DNA from: Chitinivibrionales bacterium
Lineage (GTDB): Bacteria; Fibrobacterota; Chitinivibrionia; Chitinivibrionales; WJKA01
Assembly (NCBI GenBank): GCA_014728295.1
Contig: WJLW01000024.1
Location: 1 to 64,000 of the forward strand
Direction of reading: 5' to 3'
DNA length: 64,000 bases
The notes under the pieces are model-generated. The model saw only the letters and a list, made by a program, of their open reading frames with translations, was not told where the DNA came from and did not search any database. The position numbers were made by a program, and so were the translations under genes. Numbering within the stretch: the first letter of the stretch is position 1; every line of letters starts with the position of its first letter. Shown in pieces: positions 28,401 through 36,990 of this stretch.

Positions 28401-28640
28401 GAATTTGAGATCCCGCTGCAGTTCCCGGTAGTATTGCTCAATCCATCCGGCCGTGAGGTGAGCAATGTTTTTTTCATTCTGATGAAAATAGATGTCAAAA
28501 TGCCTGGTTGAAATATATTCCCAGCTCAAGTCTTCGTATTGGACTTTGTTTTTGCCAAATGCTATAATAGGGGAAACAGCAACCAGAGCTAAGAATAGTG
28601 CCTGAATAAAGGTCATGACGTTGTTCAATGAAGATTTCAT
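25431..28640 (-). CDS. peptidase-MA-like / TolB propeller / outer-membrane barrel fusion protein
   Basis: A 1069-residue envelope protein with three parts. After a signal peptide (about 1-29) comes a gluzincin-like metallopeptidase domain with HELVH (139-143) and the third ligand in WFAEGSAE (Glu172). Residues about 250-560 contain repeated TolB/PD40 propeller blades (ARISPDGEKIAFFTD, PDWSPGDDKIAFIG, PRFSPDGSFLLYAA, PSFSPDGNHVAFIS). A Ser/Thr/Asp-rich low-complexity linker (about 640-710) leads to a C-terminal barrel of Omp85/surface-antigen D15 type ending YFSLGADF. The start at 28640 gives a good signal peptide; an upstream GTG/ATG would add 54 unlikely residues. Similar proteins occur in several didermic phyla, with no established function that I can name. 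Its C-terminus converges on guaA. Confidence 0.8.
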   Translation of the reverse strand: MKSSLNNVMTFIQALFLALVAVSPIIAFGKNKVQYEDLSWEYISTRHFDIYFHQNEKNIAHLTAGWIEQYYRELQRDLKFKHRKKIPFIIYGSPNLFQQTNIITEVIPEGVGGFTELFKNRVVVPFTGSYEEYRHVAHHELVHAFQFGILYDHFGGALLRNTAMQIPLWFAEGSAEFLSSGWNAEADMFLMDRTVYNYVPLPGFELSGYMAYKGGQSFLHFLADTRGEKKFERLLRNFKKTRSIEAALKSTYGKPLEDLGKEWVQELKRIYWPEIGRRDKPDLISTAITDRAEDRSNFNLKPRISPDGEKIAFFTDRKDYTRIVITDRKGSKINEIKQYGYGGYFESFKPFRSGLAWSPQSDQIAFITKRQGKDEIRIVNIGTRELVATIAPDMQAILSPDWSPGDDKIAFIGVKDTATDIFMWDISAGTIEQLTKGMPFESSPRFSPDGSFLLYAAIDSSGKFSWRDITARRPSNDLYLLDVNSRSITPFLQTPQHEKQPSFSPDGNHVAFISDVNGIDNIYIAPFAHPDSARPLTDMIGGSSDPDWSKGDGSLVFCHFQKQGWDIRLIEEPLKQLKDNALTLTNWAVFLRDSTAYFFNPELARKDTAAGKDTLVSDGGKNTKRNTASATTLSDTTAVADTTAIELIGEADEPLNTTEQVADLGASDSAKSEEDAADSAAFTSYDELASAPYRLKFSPDLISVGLGISSLYYSGQGAIVLSDIMGDHRILLAGDVQGRIDQFAHVYGSYIYLKNRIDVGLGAFFNRDIVSTSLFFGDSLYRDTDYGGLLMLSYPFNMFSRIDLNLYGSRIERKPVELTGSYDFKNDTSRTAEDKNLVIPSFSLVFDNILWGITGPVNGLRSEANLYFSPPLDIIDASFISVDFDIRKYFHFAKKFVWANKVSAGATLALRDETPARKFFLGGSENWLFFLDPKDIDYDNYQRNLDYAFYSEIVVPFRGWKRFEKIGTRYAVFNTEFRFPFIRKISVAWPLPFEIRYINGVAFADIGNAWNAEDEYEYVPLPQDIYGGVGFGLRANLGIFILRFDRAWQTDWKRYVGKPRNYFSLGADF

Positions 28641-29007
28641 GCAGAAGGCCCGTTGAGCATTTAACTTACATTTAAATTGAGACATGCATATAGTAATTAC
28701 GACTGTTTCAATTAGTTTGTTTTTGATTATATCATTAATGTTCAAGAAAGATAGTTTATGGCTTTTTCTTGCCGACGGTGGGTGCGGTGATACGCATTTC
28801 ACTAACGTAACAGTGAGTTAAAAGGCATGAAGCACTTGCAATTTGAGCGCAAAATATCTTTATAATGACAATGACGGGGGGAACACTTATATGTGCTTTT
28901 ACTTGACCTGCTGTTTTGACATAAGTATTTTGAGTAAAGCATTGTCTTTGCTTTATTTTACTTCGTTCTAGCGAGTGCAACCCTCAAAGTTTTATTCATT
29001 TAAACGG
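28641..29007. other. 367-base divergent intergenic region
   Basis: Region between the two envelope genes at 25431 (-) and 29008 (+). It is AT-rich, with one perfect TATAAT at 28861-28866 (see promoter) and TTGACA at 28916 without a convincing -10. No gene or repeat is seen. Confidence 0.5.
28836..28866 (+). promoter_or_regulatory. candidate promoter of the envelope cluster
   Basis: TTGCAA (28836-28841), a long 19-base spacer and a perfect TATAAT (28861-28866). It would start transcription about 135 bases before the beta-helix/OmpA gene. Spacer length makes it weak or activator-dependent. Confidence 0.35.
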
Positions 29008-30522
29008 ATGAGTATTGGGATGAACATCATACCTCCTAAGCAAGTTCCAATCCGGACGCTGGTAGTGATATTTCTATGTGTATTTTCCATTTTTGCAGGA
29101 CGCAAAATTGTCGTCCCGCACGATTTCCCCACCATACATACCGCCATCGGGGAGGCCGATGAAGGGGATACGGTTTATGTTCGCAAAGGAATCTATAAGG
29201 AAAATGTCGCCCTGGCCGATAATGTCGTGCTGGTCGGTCAGGATATGCTGGGAACGGTAATCCTGGGCAATCGTAAAGACCCCTGTGTTATCGGGGCGGA
29301 CGGCGCCGTCATCGCCAACTTTACAATCAGGAATGGCTCAACCGGAATTTTATGCAAAAACACACGGCCGATAATCGAGCGCAATCTTATCATTGACAAT
29401 AAGGGTACCGGTATTCACGCCGTCATTTCTTTGCCTGAAATCAACAACAATATTATTTATCGCAATGAATGGACGGGTATCTTTCTGGAATCTTCGCGCG
29501 GTACGCGCACATCAATTGACCACAACGTTATCGTAGAGAATGGCTATTCGGGAATTTTTTGCGCTCATCGAACCGAGGTTCTGATTCGCAATAATATCTT
29601 TGTGGGCAATAAGCAGTATTCGGTCTATGTCGGTCCGGGAGCTCGTAAAACCCGTATCATATACAATAATATATACCGCAACCGCCGTCCCTTTAATCCC
29701 GAAGCGGTTATCAACGAAACCAACATCTCCAAGGAGCCCCTTTTTATATCGGAAGGATATCCCGAATTCAACTATTTTGTCAAACCTGTTTCGGCCTGCA
29801 AAGGATCGGGCGAAAACGGCACCGACATCGGGCTGATAACCAAGCAGATGATCGAGGTCATGAGCACCGATAAAGATGGGGACGGCATTCTTGACGATAT
29901 AGATCAGTGTCCGGACGTTGCCGAAGACAGTGACGGCTTTGAAGATGAAGATGGGTGCCCGGATTATGACAACGATCAGGACGGTATTTATGACACCGAT
30001 GATGAGTGCCCCAATGAAGCCGAGGACCGGGATGGATTCCAGGATGTAGACGGCTGTCCGGATCTGGACAATGACAAGGACGGAATTCCGGATGTCGCCG
30101 ACGGCTGCCCGAATAATCCTGAATCAATCAACAAATACAAAGATGAGGACGGTTGCCCGGATGAAAAGCCGCAGGAAATCAGACAGAAACTGGTATTGCG
30201 GGGCGTCAACTTTAAAACCGCCAGTGCCGAATTGCTTGAAGAATCCTACTACGTGCTCGAAACTGTCTATAACAGCCTCGAGGCCTACCCGCACATCCGG
30301 GTTGAAATTGCCGGTCATACCGACAATCAGGGAAGCTCCGAATATAACATGGCGTTATCATACGACCGCGCCAAAGCTGTTCGCAATTATCTGGTCATGC
30401 GCGGCATTGCCGAAGACCGGATTATAGCCAGAGGGTACGGTGAAGAAAAACCCGAGGCTCCCAACGAAACAGCCGAGGGGCGCGCCAAGAACAGACGAGT
30501 TGAGGTTATTCCCATCAAATAA
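29008..30522 (+). CDS. beta-helix / thrombospondin type 3 / OmpA-domain protein
   Basis: A 504-residue exported protein with a hydrophobic signal (IRTLVVIFLCVFSIFAG). Residues about 30-270 form a right-handed parallel beta-helix of the NosD/DUF1565 type (IHTAIGEADEGDTVYVRKG, NGSTGILCKNTRPIIERNLI, ENGYSGIFCAHRTEVLIRNN). Residues about 285-390 are thrombospondin type 3 repeats with Ca-binding Asp runs (DKDGDGILDDIDQCPD, DNDQDGIYDTDDECPN, DNDKDGIPDVADGCPN). The C-terminal 110 residues are an OmpA peptidoglycan-binding domain (IAGHTDNQGSSEYNMALSYD, GYGEEKPEAPNETAEGRAKN). Likely anchored at peptidoglycan with the helix outside or in the periplasm. ATG at 29008 is preferred; GTG 28975 and ATG 29020 are alternatives. 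It leads the envelope cluster, 22 bases before the next gene. Confidence 0.85.
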   Translation: MSIGMNIIPPKQVPIRTLVVIFLCVFSIFAGRKIVVPHDFPTIHTAIGEADEGDTVYVRKGIYKENVALADNVVLVGQDMLGTVILGNRKDPCVIGADGAVIANFTIRNGSTGILCKNTRPIIERNLIIDNKGTGIHAVISLPEINNNIIYRNEWTGIFLESSRGTRTSIDHNVIVENGYSGIFCAHRTEVLIRNNIFVGNKQYSVYVGPGARKTRIIYNNIYRNRRPFNPEAVINETNISKEPLFISEGYPEFNYFVKPVSACKGSGENGTDIGLITKQMIEVMSTDKDGDGILDDIDQCPDVAEDSDGFEDEDGCPDYDNDQDGIYDTDDECPNEAEDRDGFQDVDGCPDLDNDKDGIPDVADGCPNNPESINKYKDEDGCPDEKPQEIRQKLVLRGVNFKTASAELLEESYYVLETVYNSLEAYPHIRVEIAGHTDNQGSSEYNMALSYDRAKAVRNYLVMRGIAEDRIIARGYGEEKPEAPNETAEGRAKNRRVEVIPIK

Positions 30523-30544
30523 TTCAGAATGAGGTCGGGTACCC

Positions 30545-32935
30545 GTGAAAATGAAACATTCTCCAAGTATCGCAAGCTCAATTAAACCGGTGTTCCTCAT
30601 TGCCGCTGTCGTCTTTTGTACTGCGTTCGTTGCACAGGGTCAACTCAAAGGCACCGGCGGCTACGATGCCCCGTATTTTCAGGCGGACTTTTATCAGGAT
30701 TTGACGGAATACAGCGCCGCACTGGTTAATCCCGCCTTGACCTATCGGGTAAACCAATATCATGTCAATATTGGTATCTATCGCTGGGAAGCCGGTGGCT
30801 GGGGATTTCAGCAATTGGCATTTCTGGCGCCAATCCGCAAAAACCACACAGCCGGCTTAACGCTTTTGTACGCCGGGGCTTCAATAGAGGAAACCCAAAT
30901 TACGGATAATTATCAGATCGTCACAACAAACGCCAAAGTTAATTATGGAGATGCGTGGATTATCGGTAATTACGGAATACGCCTCATGCCCTGGCTGATG
31001 CTGGGTACCAATATAAAATACCGTATACAAAATCAGTTTAACGACCTCAGGTTCAGCTCATTGCCGGGCTTTGACATCGGGGGCTATTTTAATCCGCTTG
31101 ATCACTATCGCTTCGGGGATCTGGGATTCAGCCTGAATCTGCAGGACATCATCCCCTCGCGTATTACCTGGGACTCCGACTCAACCTTCACATCTACAAC
31201 GCGTGGACGAGGCGGTATCCGCTATTCGGTTTTTAACGACCGGTTAATCGGCGCATTTGAAATTGTGATTGACAATGCTTTTGTGGATTTGTGGAATGCA
31301 TTCCTGGACCTTGACGGCGATGTTGATTCGCTGGGTAAAGAGGTTGACAATCTCGATCAATTGCGCAAGGAAGTACGTTACGGCGTACATGTCAAGTATC
31401 AATTCATTCCGCAGCTTTATCTCAAGGGCGGGTGGAACAATAACAATATCCCCTATCTTGGCATAAACATGAATATCATGTACCCGCTGCCTGAAATGAT
31501 CAATTATCTTGCTGCGGACATTCATCTGGGTTACAGTTTTCTGGAAAACATCGTCGATCAGACGAATGAGCGAGGTTTTACCTTCATGGGAAAATTTTCC
31601 GCTGATTTCGGTCCGACCCGCGAACAGCGTGAATCACAACGGCTGTACGACAAGCTCATTCTGGCTCCCATGAATGCGTATAACGAGGCTATGAAGCTCT
31701 ACCATGCCGGCAAGTACTGGGAAGCTGGTTTCGCATTCGGAAAGGTTATGACACTGTTCCCCAATTTTCACCTCAACGACAAAGCGTCCTATTATATGGG
31801 CAACAGCTACCGGTATCTTTACATGCACGACATTTCGCGTGAGGTCTATCAGGAAGCACTCGACAAATACTCAACTTCCGAAATGCGGCCGAGATATCTT
31901 TACGGTCTCATGAATATCGACTATCGTGAAGGTAAATACGACGATGCATTGAAGAACCATGCTTTCATTGTCAACCTTTATCCCGAAAGCGATATCAGAG
32001 CGGATGCCGATTATCTTGCCGGAGAAGTGCATTTCGCCCGCAAGAATTATCATGCGGCCGAACAGTTATTTGTACAAATCAAGCCTTCCGATCCGCCCTA
32101 TCTTTACGCTCAATATACCCTGGCGATCATTAACATAGAAAACAACAGGATTCAGGCTGCGCGTCAGAATCTGAAAACGATCGTCGAAGACACCACCCAG
32201 GATGAATCCAAGATTCTGCTGCTGGACGCCGCCAATACCAAGCTGGGCCATCTCTACTACGAAGAAGTTGAGCTTCGCCAGGCTGTAGAGTCGTATAAGC
32301 GGGTCACTCACCCAACTCCCTATGGCGATGAGGCTTTGCTTGGCATGTCCTGGTCATGGATCAAAGGTAATCAGCCGGAACAATGCATGTCGACGCTGAG
32401 ACCGCTCTTTTCGCTGTATCCTAATTCACCGCTTATTGCGGAAGCGCATCTATTGGCCGGCTATGCACAAATGCTCATGAAGAAGTACGCTCAGGCCGAA
32501 CAAAACCTGCAGAAATGCATATCCCTATGTGGCGGAGATTTTATTACCGATGAAGATTTGCAGGCCCGAACCCGGCAATTTGATGGTGTTGTCCGTGATT
32601 TTAAACCGACCGGTGATCGCATTAAAAAGAATGCCCTGCGGCGTCCGACGAATCAAACTATCGAAGAGCGGGCGGAACTAAAATCAGAGTATGATACATT
32701 TTCAGAAGAAAACACAAGCTATTTTAACTATACGTTGCTTGCCAAGTCTCACAAAAAGTTCCTGAGACGAGAAGAACAGATTCTGGAAGATGCTGAATAT
32801 GCATTGGCCAAAGTCGCAAGCATGTCCCAGGGCAAGACTGGTGCACGCGAAATCGAAAAAGAACGCAAAGAAGCAGAAGAAATAGATGAGGAAATCCAAA
32901 AGCTACAGCAGCAGTTGCAGGAATTCGAACAGTAA
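30545..32935 (+). CDS. outer-membrane barrel fused to TPR array and C-terminal coiled coil
   Basis: A 796-residue protein starting with GTG at 30545 (or ATG 30551), with a signal peptide (about 10-32, ending VAQGQ). Residues 35-350 look like a PorV/TraF-type outer-membrane barrel: alternating aromatic strands, early YSAALVNPALTYRV and a run such as AADIHLGYSFLENIVDQ. From about 365 to 690 there are TPR repeats (AMKLYHAGKYWEAGFAFGKV, LAGEVHFARKNYHAAEQLF, LAGYAQMLMKKYAQAEQNL). The last 60 residues are a Glu/Lys/Gln coiled coil. The combination suggests an outer-membrane anchor that presents TPR scaffolds to periplasmic partners such as the giant TPR protein downstream. No named family is recognised. 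Confidence 0.75.
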   Translation: MKMKHSPSIASSIKPVFLIAAVVFCTAFVAQGQLKGTGGYDAPYFQADFYQDLTEYSAALVNPALTYRVNQYHVNIGIYRWEAGGWGFQQLAFLAPIRKNHTAGLTLLYAGASIEETQITDNYQIVTTNAKVNYGDAWIIGNYGIRLMPWLMLGTNIKYRIQNQFNDLRFSSLPGFDIGGYFNPLDHYRFGDLGFSLNLQDIIPSRITWDSDSTFTSTTRGRGGIRYSVFNDRLIGAFEIVIDNAFVDLWNAFLDLDGDVDSLGKEVDNLDQLRKEVRYGVHVKYQFIPQLYLKGGWNNNNIPYLGINMNIMYPLPEMINYLAADIHLGYSFLENIVDQTNERGFTFMGKFSADFGPTREQRESQRLYDKLILAPMNAYNEAMKLYHAGKYWEAGFAFGKVMTLFPNFHLNDKASYYMGNSYRYLYMHDISREVYQEALDKYSTSEMRPRYLYGLMNIDYREGKYDDALKNHAFIVNLYPESDIRADADYLAGEVHFARKNYHAAEQLFVQIKPSDPPYLYAQYTLAIINIENNRIQAARQNLKTIVEDTTQDESKILLLDAANTKLGHLYYEEVELRQAVESYKRVTHPTPYGDEALLGMSWSWIKGNQPEQCMSTLRPLFSLYPNSPLIAEAHLLAGYAQMLMKKYAQAEQNLQKCISLCGGDFITDEDLQARTRQFDGVVRDFKPTGDRIKKNALRRPTNQTIEERAELKSEYDTFSEENTSYFNYTLLAKSHKKFLRREEQILEDAEYALAKVASMSQGKTGAREIEKERKEAEEIDEEIQKLQQQLQEFEQ

Positions 32936-33152
32936 TGTAATTTTACCGAAACAGCAATTCGGTGAGATTGCAAACAAATTGTTGATTATTTACCGCACTG
33001 GTATTTATATTTATTCCTGTTTGCCGTGTACCAACAGCATCCTACGAATAGCGATCCGGGTTTAAGCGAAAAAGAATAAGATCGCTATCCGCCCGGCAAA
33101 AACAGATTGACGTGATTAAACGAATAAACAAGCCCGAGGGAGAGGAAAATAA

Positions 33153-36100
33153 ATGCAGATACGTATTAAGTTAATCGTTTATGCTTTGTTAGCTTGTTTT
33201 GCGTTAACTGTCTCCACTCAGACAGTCTCAGCAGAAACTGCTGCAGAGCGCAAGAAAAGAGAACTTGAAGCAAAAATCAGAAAGCTTCAGGAACAAAAGC
33301 TCAAGCGACAAAAACAACAGCGTACATCGTCGGCCGCCGGTGAAGATCTAACAAAGATTCTTGCTCGCTATGAGAAACTGCTCGCCAGTTGTTCGGGTAA
33401 GAAAAGCGAACGGTGCGCCGATGTAATGTTTACGCTCGCTCAATTGTACTACGACCAGGCCCGCGATCATTTTGTTCAGGCGCGTAATTCGTACGAGAAA
33501 AAAATGGATGAATGGGAGCGGACACAGCGTGGCCCCGAGCCGATCAATCCTATTCCGGACTATTCAAAATCGCTTAATATGTACCGCCGTCTGGTTGTAG
33601 AATATCCCCAATTCAAACGCTCCGATGAGGCGAATTACCAGATCGGCAGCATTCTTTTGCTGGCAGGCGAAATGGACAGCTCTCGCATGGCATTCGAAAG
33701 TATTGTAAACAATTCTCCTGGAAGTGTCCGCGCTTCGGCGGCACATTTCCGGCTTGCCGATTTCTGCTACATGGATTTCGATCATGCCTGTGCACTCAAG
33801 CACCTCGAAAAAGTAAAGCGTGACGAAGTAAATATCGAGGTGTGGGAAATGGTCCACTACCGTAAGGCGGAATTGTACTATAACCGGGCTGAATTCGACC
33901 GGGCAATAGATTTGTTTTTCACTTACGTAGAACGATGCGACGCCGGCGAATATGTCAAACGTCAGTTCAGGGAAGAGGCGCTTGAGTTTATGGCCATCTC
34001 TTTTTCCGACATGGATGAGGGAGCAGCCGAGGCCATCAATTTTTTCAAGCGCAAAGGATCGCGCCCTTACGAAGCATACGTGATCTACACGATTGGTTTT
34101 AAAAACCGTGACCACGGTCAATTTGACGATGCGATCCTTGCCCTGACAACAGCTTTGCAAAACTATCCATTTTACAAAGATGCTCCAATCGCGCAGCATA
34201 AACTCGTAGAGTGCTATGTTGTGAAGAAAGAGCATGACAAGGCCAATGAAAACCGGATTAAGCTGGTTGACAATTACTGGGAAGGCAGTGAATGGTACTC
34301 AAAAAATTCTCAGGAACGGGCCATAATCGATCAGGCGAAAGTTTATGTAAAAAAAGCACTAAGCAACATCTGCATATTCTATCATGCTACAGCGCAGAAG
34401 AAAAAAGATCGCTCCGTTTATGAGAAAGCCCTGAAGCGCTACCTGGAATTCTTCAAAAAATTCCCCGGCGACAAGTGGAAGACCTATGAGTTCAAATACA
34501 ACGTCGCCGAAATATATAATGACCTGCAGATGTATGACAAAGCGGTTGAAAATTACTGGTTCATTGCGACTGAGGATCTTGGCAAATATCCCGACTTTCA
34601 GGTTGAAGATCCCGACAGTCTGCTCTATGACGACCCCAAAGAATACGAAGAGGCTAAGAAAAAGGCGCGCGAAAGCGGGCCCATGGCTATATCTCAGGCA
34701 GATGCAGGCTACAACGCTATTGTTGCCTTGAATAAGCTGCGCAAGAAAAGCATTGCGAAACAGGGGCTTGATGACAAGCAGGCCTACACCATGGCGGCCA
34801 CGAAGCAGATGCTTGATTACTGCAAATTGTACCGCGAGAAATTTCCCAAGCATGCGAATACGCCGGAAGTTATCTACCTTGCCGGCAATATCCACTATCT
34901 GGCGGATGCATGGGATAAAGCAGTTGCACAATTCCAGTTTATCGTCGATAACTTCCCTCAGGCTAAAATCGCCGACAATTCTTTTAGAATGCTGGCCAAG
35001 TCGTATTCCAGCGCGGGCGAATTTGACATGGCGCTGAAAAAGTATCAGGAATTGCTCTCACGCACTGATCCCAAGCTCCAGGATTATTTCGATATCCAGG
35101 ACCTTGCAGCAGGTACCATGTACAATAAGGCCGAGAAAATGCGCAAAGACGGCAATTACATGGGTGCTGCAGATGTATTCAGAAATATTCTCAGCTCGTT
35201 TCCCAAAAGCAAAATCGCCGATCGCGGCTGGTTTGAAGCGGGCGTGTGCTATGAAGATGCAAAAAGCTATGATCTGGCAGCTTCGGCATTTGAGCAATTA
35301 CCGGTCAAATTCACGAAATCGACATTGCGCGAGAAGTCTTTTGTACGCGCAGCCGAAAATTATAAGAAAATGAAAAAGTGGGAACTTGCCGCCGGCGCTT
35401 ACGCAAAAGGCGCTCAGGCGATTCCCAAAGCCGATTTTGCTATTCCCAGTCTCTCCTCCGCCGCGGACTGTTATGACTCGGCAGGCAATGCTGATATGGC
35501 CGGGAAAATGAATGAACTTATTTTCGAGCGCTATGCGGATGACTCGCGAGCACCGCAGGCATTGTATACCGCCGGCTACATCTACGAAAAAGGCAAAATT
35601 TATCACAAAGCTATCAAGGCCTATCTGCTGCTTTCCGAGAAGTATCCTAAATCCGAATTTTCGGAAGATGCAGGCTACTCAATCGGTATTTGCTATGAAA
35701 AACAGGACAAGTGGGCGGAAGCCGCCAATGCATTCATGGATTTTGCCAAGAAATTTGAAAATAAGGCGAAACAGGTTGAAGCACTTAAAAAGGCCGGCGA
35801 CGCTTACAAGAAGGTCAATGATATCAAGGGCGCTGAAAACGCGTACTTGAGTGCAACGACGTTGTACGAAAAATTTAAGAAAAAGGCCGAATTCAATATC
35901 GGCACTATTGCGAAAGCGTATGCGGAAGTTGGCGCCATTTACCAGAAAGAATATGCATCTGTCAAGTTGACCGGCCGCAGAGAAAGAGATGTAAAAAAGC
36001 AGGTAAAGGAAAAAGAAAAGGCGCTTAAGAAGGTGCTTGAGCAATATGCAAAAGCCATTGAAACCGGTGTTGAAGACGCTGTGCTAAAATCAACCTGGCT

Positions 36101-36803
36101 AATTGGTCAGGCGTATGTTGACTTTGCCGAGGCGCTGGCGAATCAAAAGCTGTTTGGTTCGCAGGAGCAGCGTATCGCATCGCGCATCAGAATCGTTTCA
36201 AGCCTTGAAAAATATTATGATAAAGCCCAGGAGAAATTTTACTGGAATATCAACAAAGCGCGCGAACAGAATCTCACGGGTGAGTATATTGATAGATCAA
36301 TAGAGTCCTTCATGGAAATGGCATATCGCAAGGGCCGTTTGTTTGAAATGGTAGGAGAAATTTTTGCGGGTGCCCCCATTCCACGCGGGCTGGCTCCGGA
36401 AGAAGAACGCGCCTATAAAGAAATTCTGGAAGAGAAGAAACTGGAAGCAATGGATAAATCTCTTCCTAAATATATCGGCGCAATGAAAGCCGCCTCAGAT
36501 TTAGGTATTGCCAAAAGCTCCTATCTCGACAGTATTCGCAGCCGGATCAGCATAATCGATCCAACCTCGGAGTGGCTGACCAAGGAGATCACTGCCTGGA
36601 CGCCGGATGCGTCGCCTGAAGCGAATGCAGCCACGGTTGAGGAAGGCGAAGTAAGCAAGTCTGTGGCTAAGGCTGAAGAGGCCCCGTCCAACGAGACGCG
36701 CGCTGATCCTACTAAAATGCATAATGAAATGAAAGATGAGCCTGACGATGATTCTGGTGAAAAAAAGAAGGAACGGCGCAAGAAAAGAAGGAAACGCAGA
36801 TAA
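33153..36803 (+). CDS. giant periplasmic TPR protein
   Basis: A 1216-residue exported protein: signal peptide about 1-27 (cleavage near VSA-ET), Lys/Gln-rich coiled coil (about 30-62), then TPR repeats along nearly the entire chain. Examples are YNRAEFDRAIDLFFTYVERC, YIGS-type starts as ANYQIGSILLLAGEMDSSRM, VAEIYNDLQMYDKAVENYW, SYSSAGEFDMALKKYQELL and AGYIYEKGKIYHKAIKAYLL. It ends in an acidic then strongly basic tail (DDDSGEKKKERRKKRRKRR). Length and architecture resemble the large TPR proteins associated with TolQ/TolR motors in Myxococcus gliding clusters (GltD/GltE-like), a comparison by architecture only. It is followed by the TolQ-TolR-TolR-TonB-like genes and probably links the motor to outer components. 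Confidence 0.8.
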   Translation: MQIRIKLIVYALLACFALTVSTQTVSAETAAERKKRELEAKIRKLQEQKLKRQKQQRTSSAAGEDLTKILARYEKLLASCSGKKSERCADVMFTLAQLYYDQARDHFVQARNSYEKKMDEWERTQRGPEPINPIPDYSKSLNMYRRLVVEYPQFKRSDEANYQIGSILLLAGEMDSSRMAFESIVNNSPGSVRASAAHFRLADFCYMDFDHACALKHLEKVKRDEVNIEVWEMVHYRKAELYYNRAEFDRAIDLFFTYVERCDAGEYVKRQFREEALEFMAISFSDMDEGAAEAINFFKRKGSRPYEAYVIYTIGFKNRDHGQFDDAILALTTALQNYPFYKDAPIAQHKLVECYVVKKEHDKANENRIKLVDNYWEGSEWYSKNSQERAIIDQAKVYVKKALSNICIFYHATAQKKKDRSVYEKALKRYLEFFKKFPGDKWKTYEFKYNVAEIYNDLQMYDKAVENYWFIATEDLGKYPDFQVEDPDSLLYDDPKEYEEAKKKARESGPMAISQADAGYNAIVALNKLRKKSIAKQGLDDKQAYTMAATKQMLDYCKLYREKFPKHANTPEVIYLAGNIHYLADAWDKAVAQFQFIVDNFPQAKIADNSFRMLAKSYSSAGEFDMALKKYQELLSRTDPKLQDYFDIQDLAAGTMYNKAEKMRKDGNYMGAADVFRNILSSFPKSKIADRGWFEAGVCYEDAKSYDLAASAFEQLPVKFTKSTLREKSFVRAAENYKKMKKWELAAGAYAKGAQAIPKADFAIPSLSSAADCYDSAGNADMAGKMNELIFERYADDSRAPQALYTAGYIYEKGKIYHKAIKAYLLLSEKYPKSEFSEDAGYSIGICYEKQDKWAEAANAFMDFAKKFENKAKQVEALKKAGDAYKKVNDIKGAENAYLSATTLYEKFKKKAEFNIGTIAKAYAEVGAIYQKEYASVKLTGRRERDVKKQVKEKEKALKKVLEQYAKAIETGVEDAVLKSTWLIGQAYVDFAEALANQKLFGSQEQRIASRIRIVSSLEKYYDKAQEKFYWNINKAREQNLTGEYIDRSIESFMEMAYRKGRLFEMVGEIFAGAPIPRGLAPEEERAYKEILEEKKLEAMDKSLPKYIGAMKAASDLGIAKSSYLDSIRSRISIIDPTSEWLTKEITAWTPDASPEANAATVEEGEVSKSVAKAEEAPSNETRADPTKMHNEMKDEPDDDSGEKKKERRKKRRKRR

Positions 36804-36990
36804 AAAGCATCTTTTTTCACATATTTCCGGTAGCAGTCACCGATAACTCGGAAAGGAGCGCGCGGACTGAGGAGCAAAAAGATATGCTTTAAGTACACAA
36901 TAAACCGTTTTGTCGCTTTAACTTTTTACTGCATGAAAAAAATTGTAACAAACACAATATTCAAACCGTTTTCCGTGAAAGGAGTTGAGG

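Noticed and set aside
33048..33088. Inverted repeat ATAGCGATC / GATCGCTAT with a 23-base loop before the giant TPR gene
   Set aside because: Could be an operator, but the loop is long and there is no T run; not enough to call a site.
33564..34235. 223-codon minus frame inside the giant TPR gene
   Set aside because: Mirror of the TPR codon pattern; no conserved motifs.
36803..36895. Partial inverted match between AAAAGCATCTTTTTT and AAAAAGATATGCTTT
   Set aside because: Imperfect, 60 bases apart and AT-rich; may be chance.
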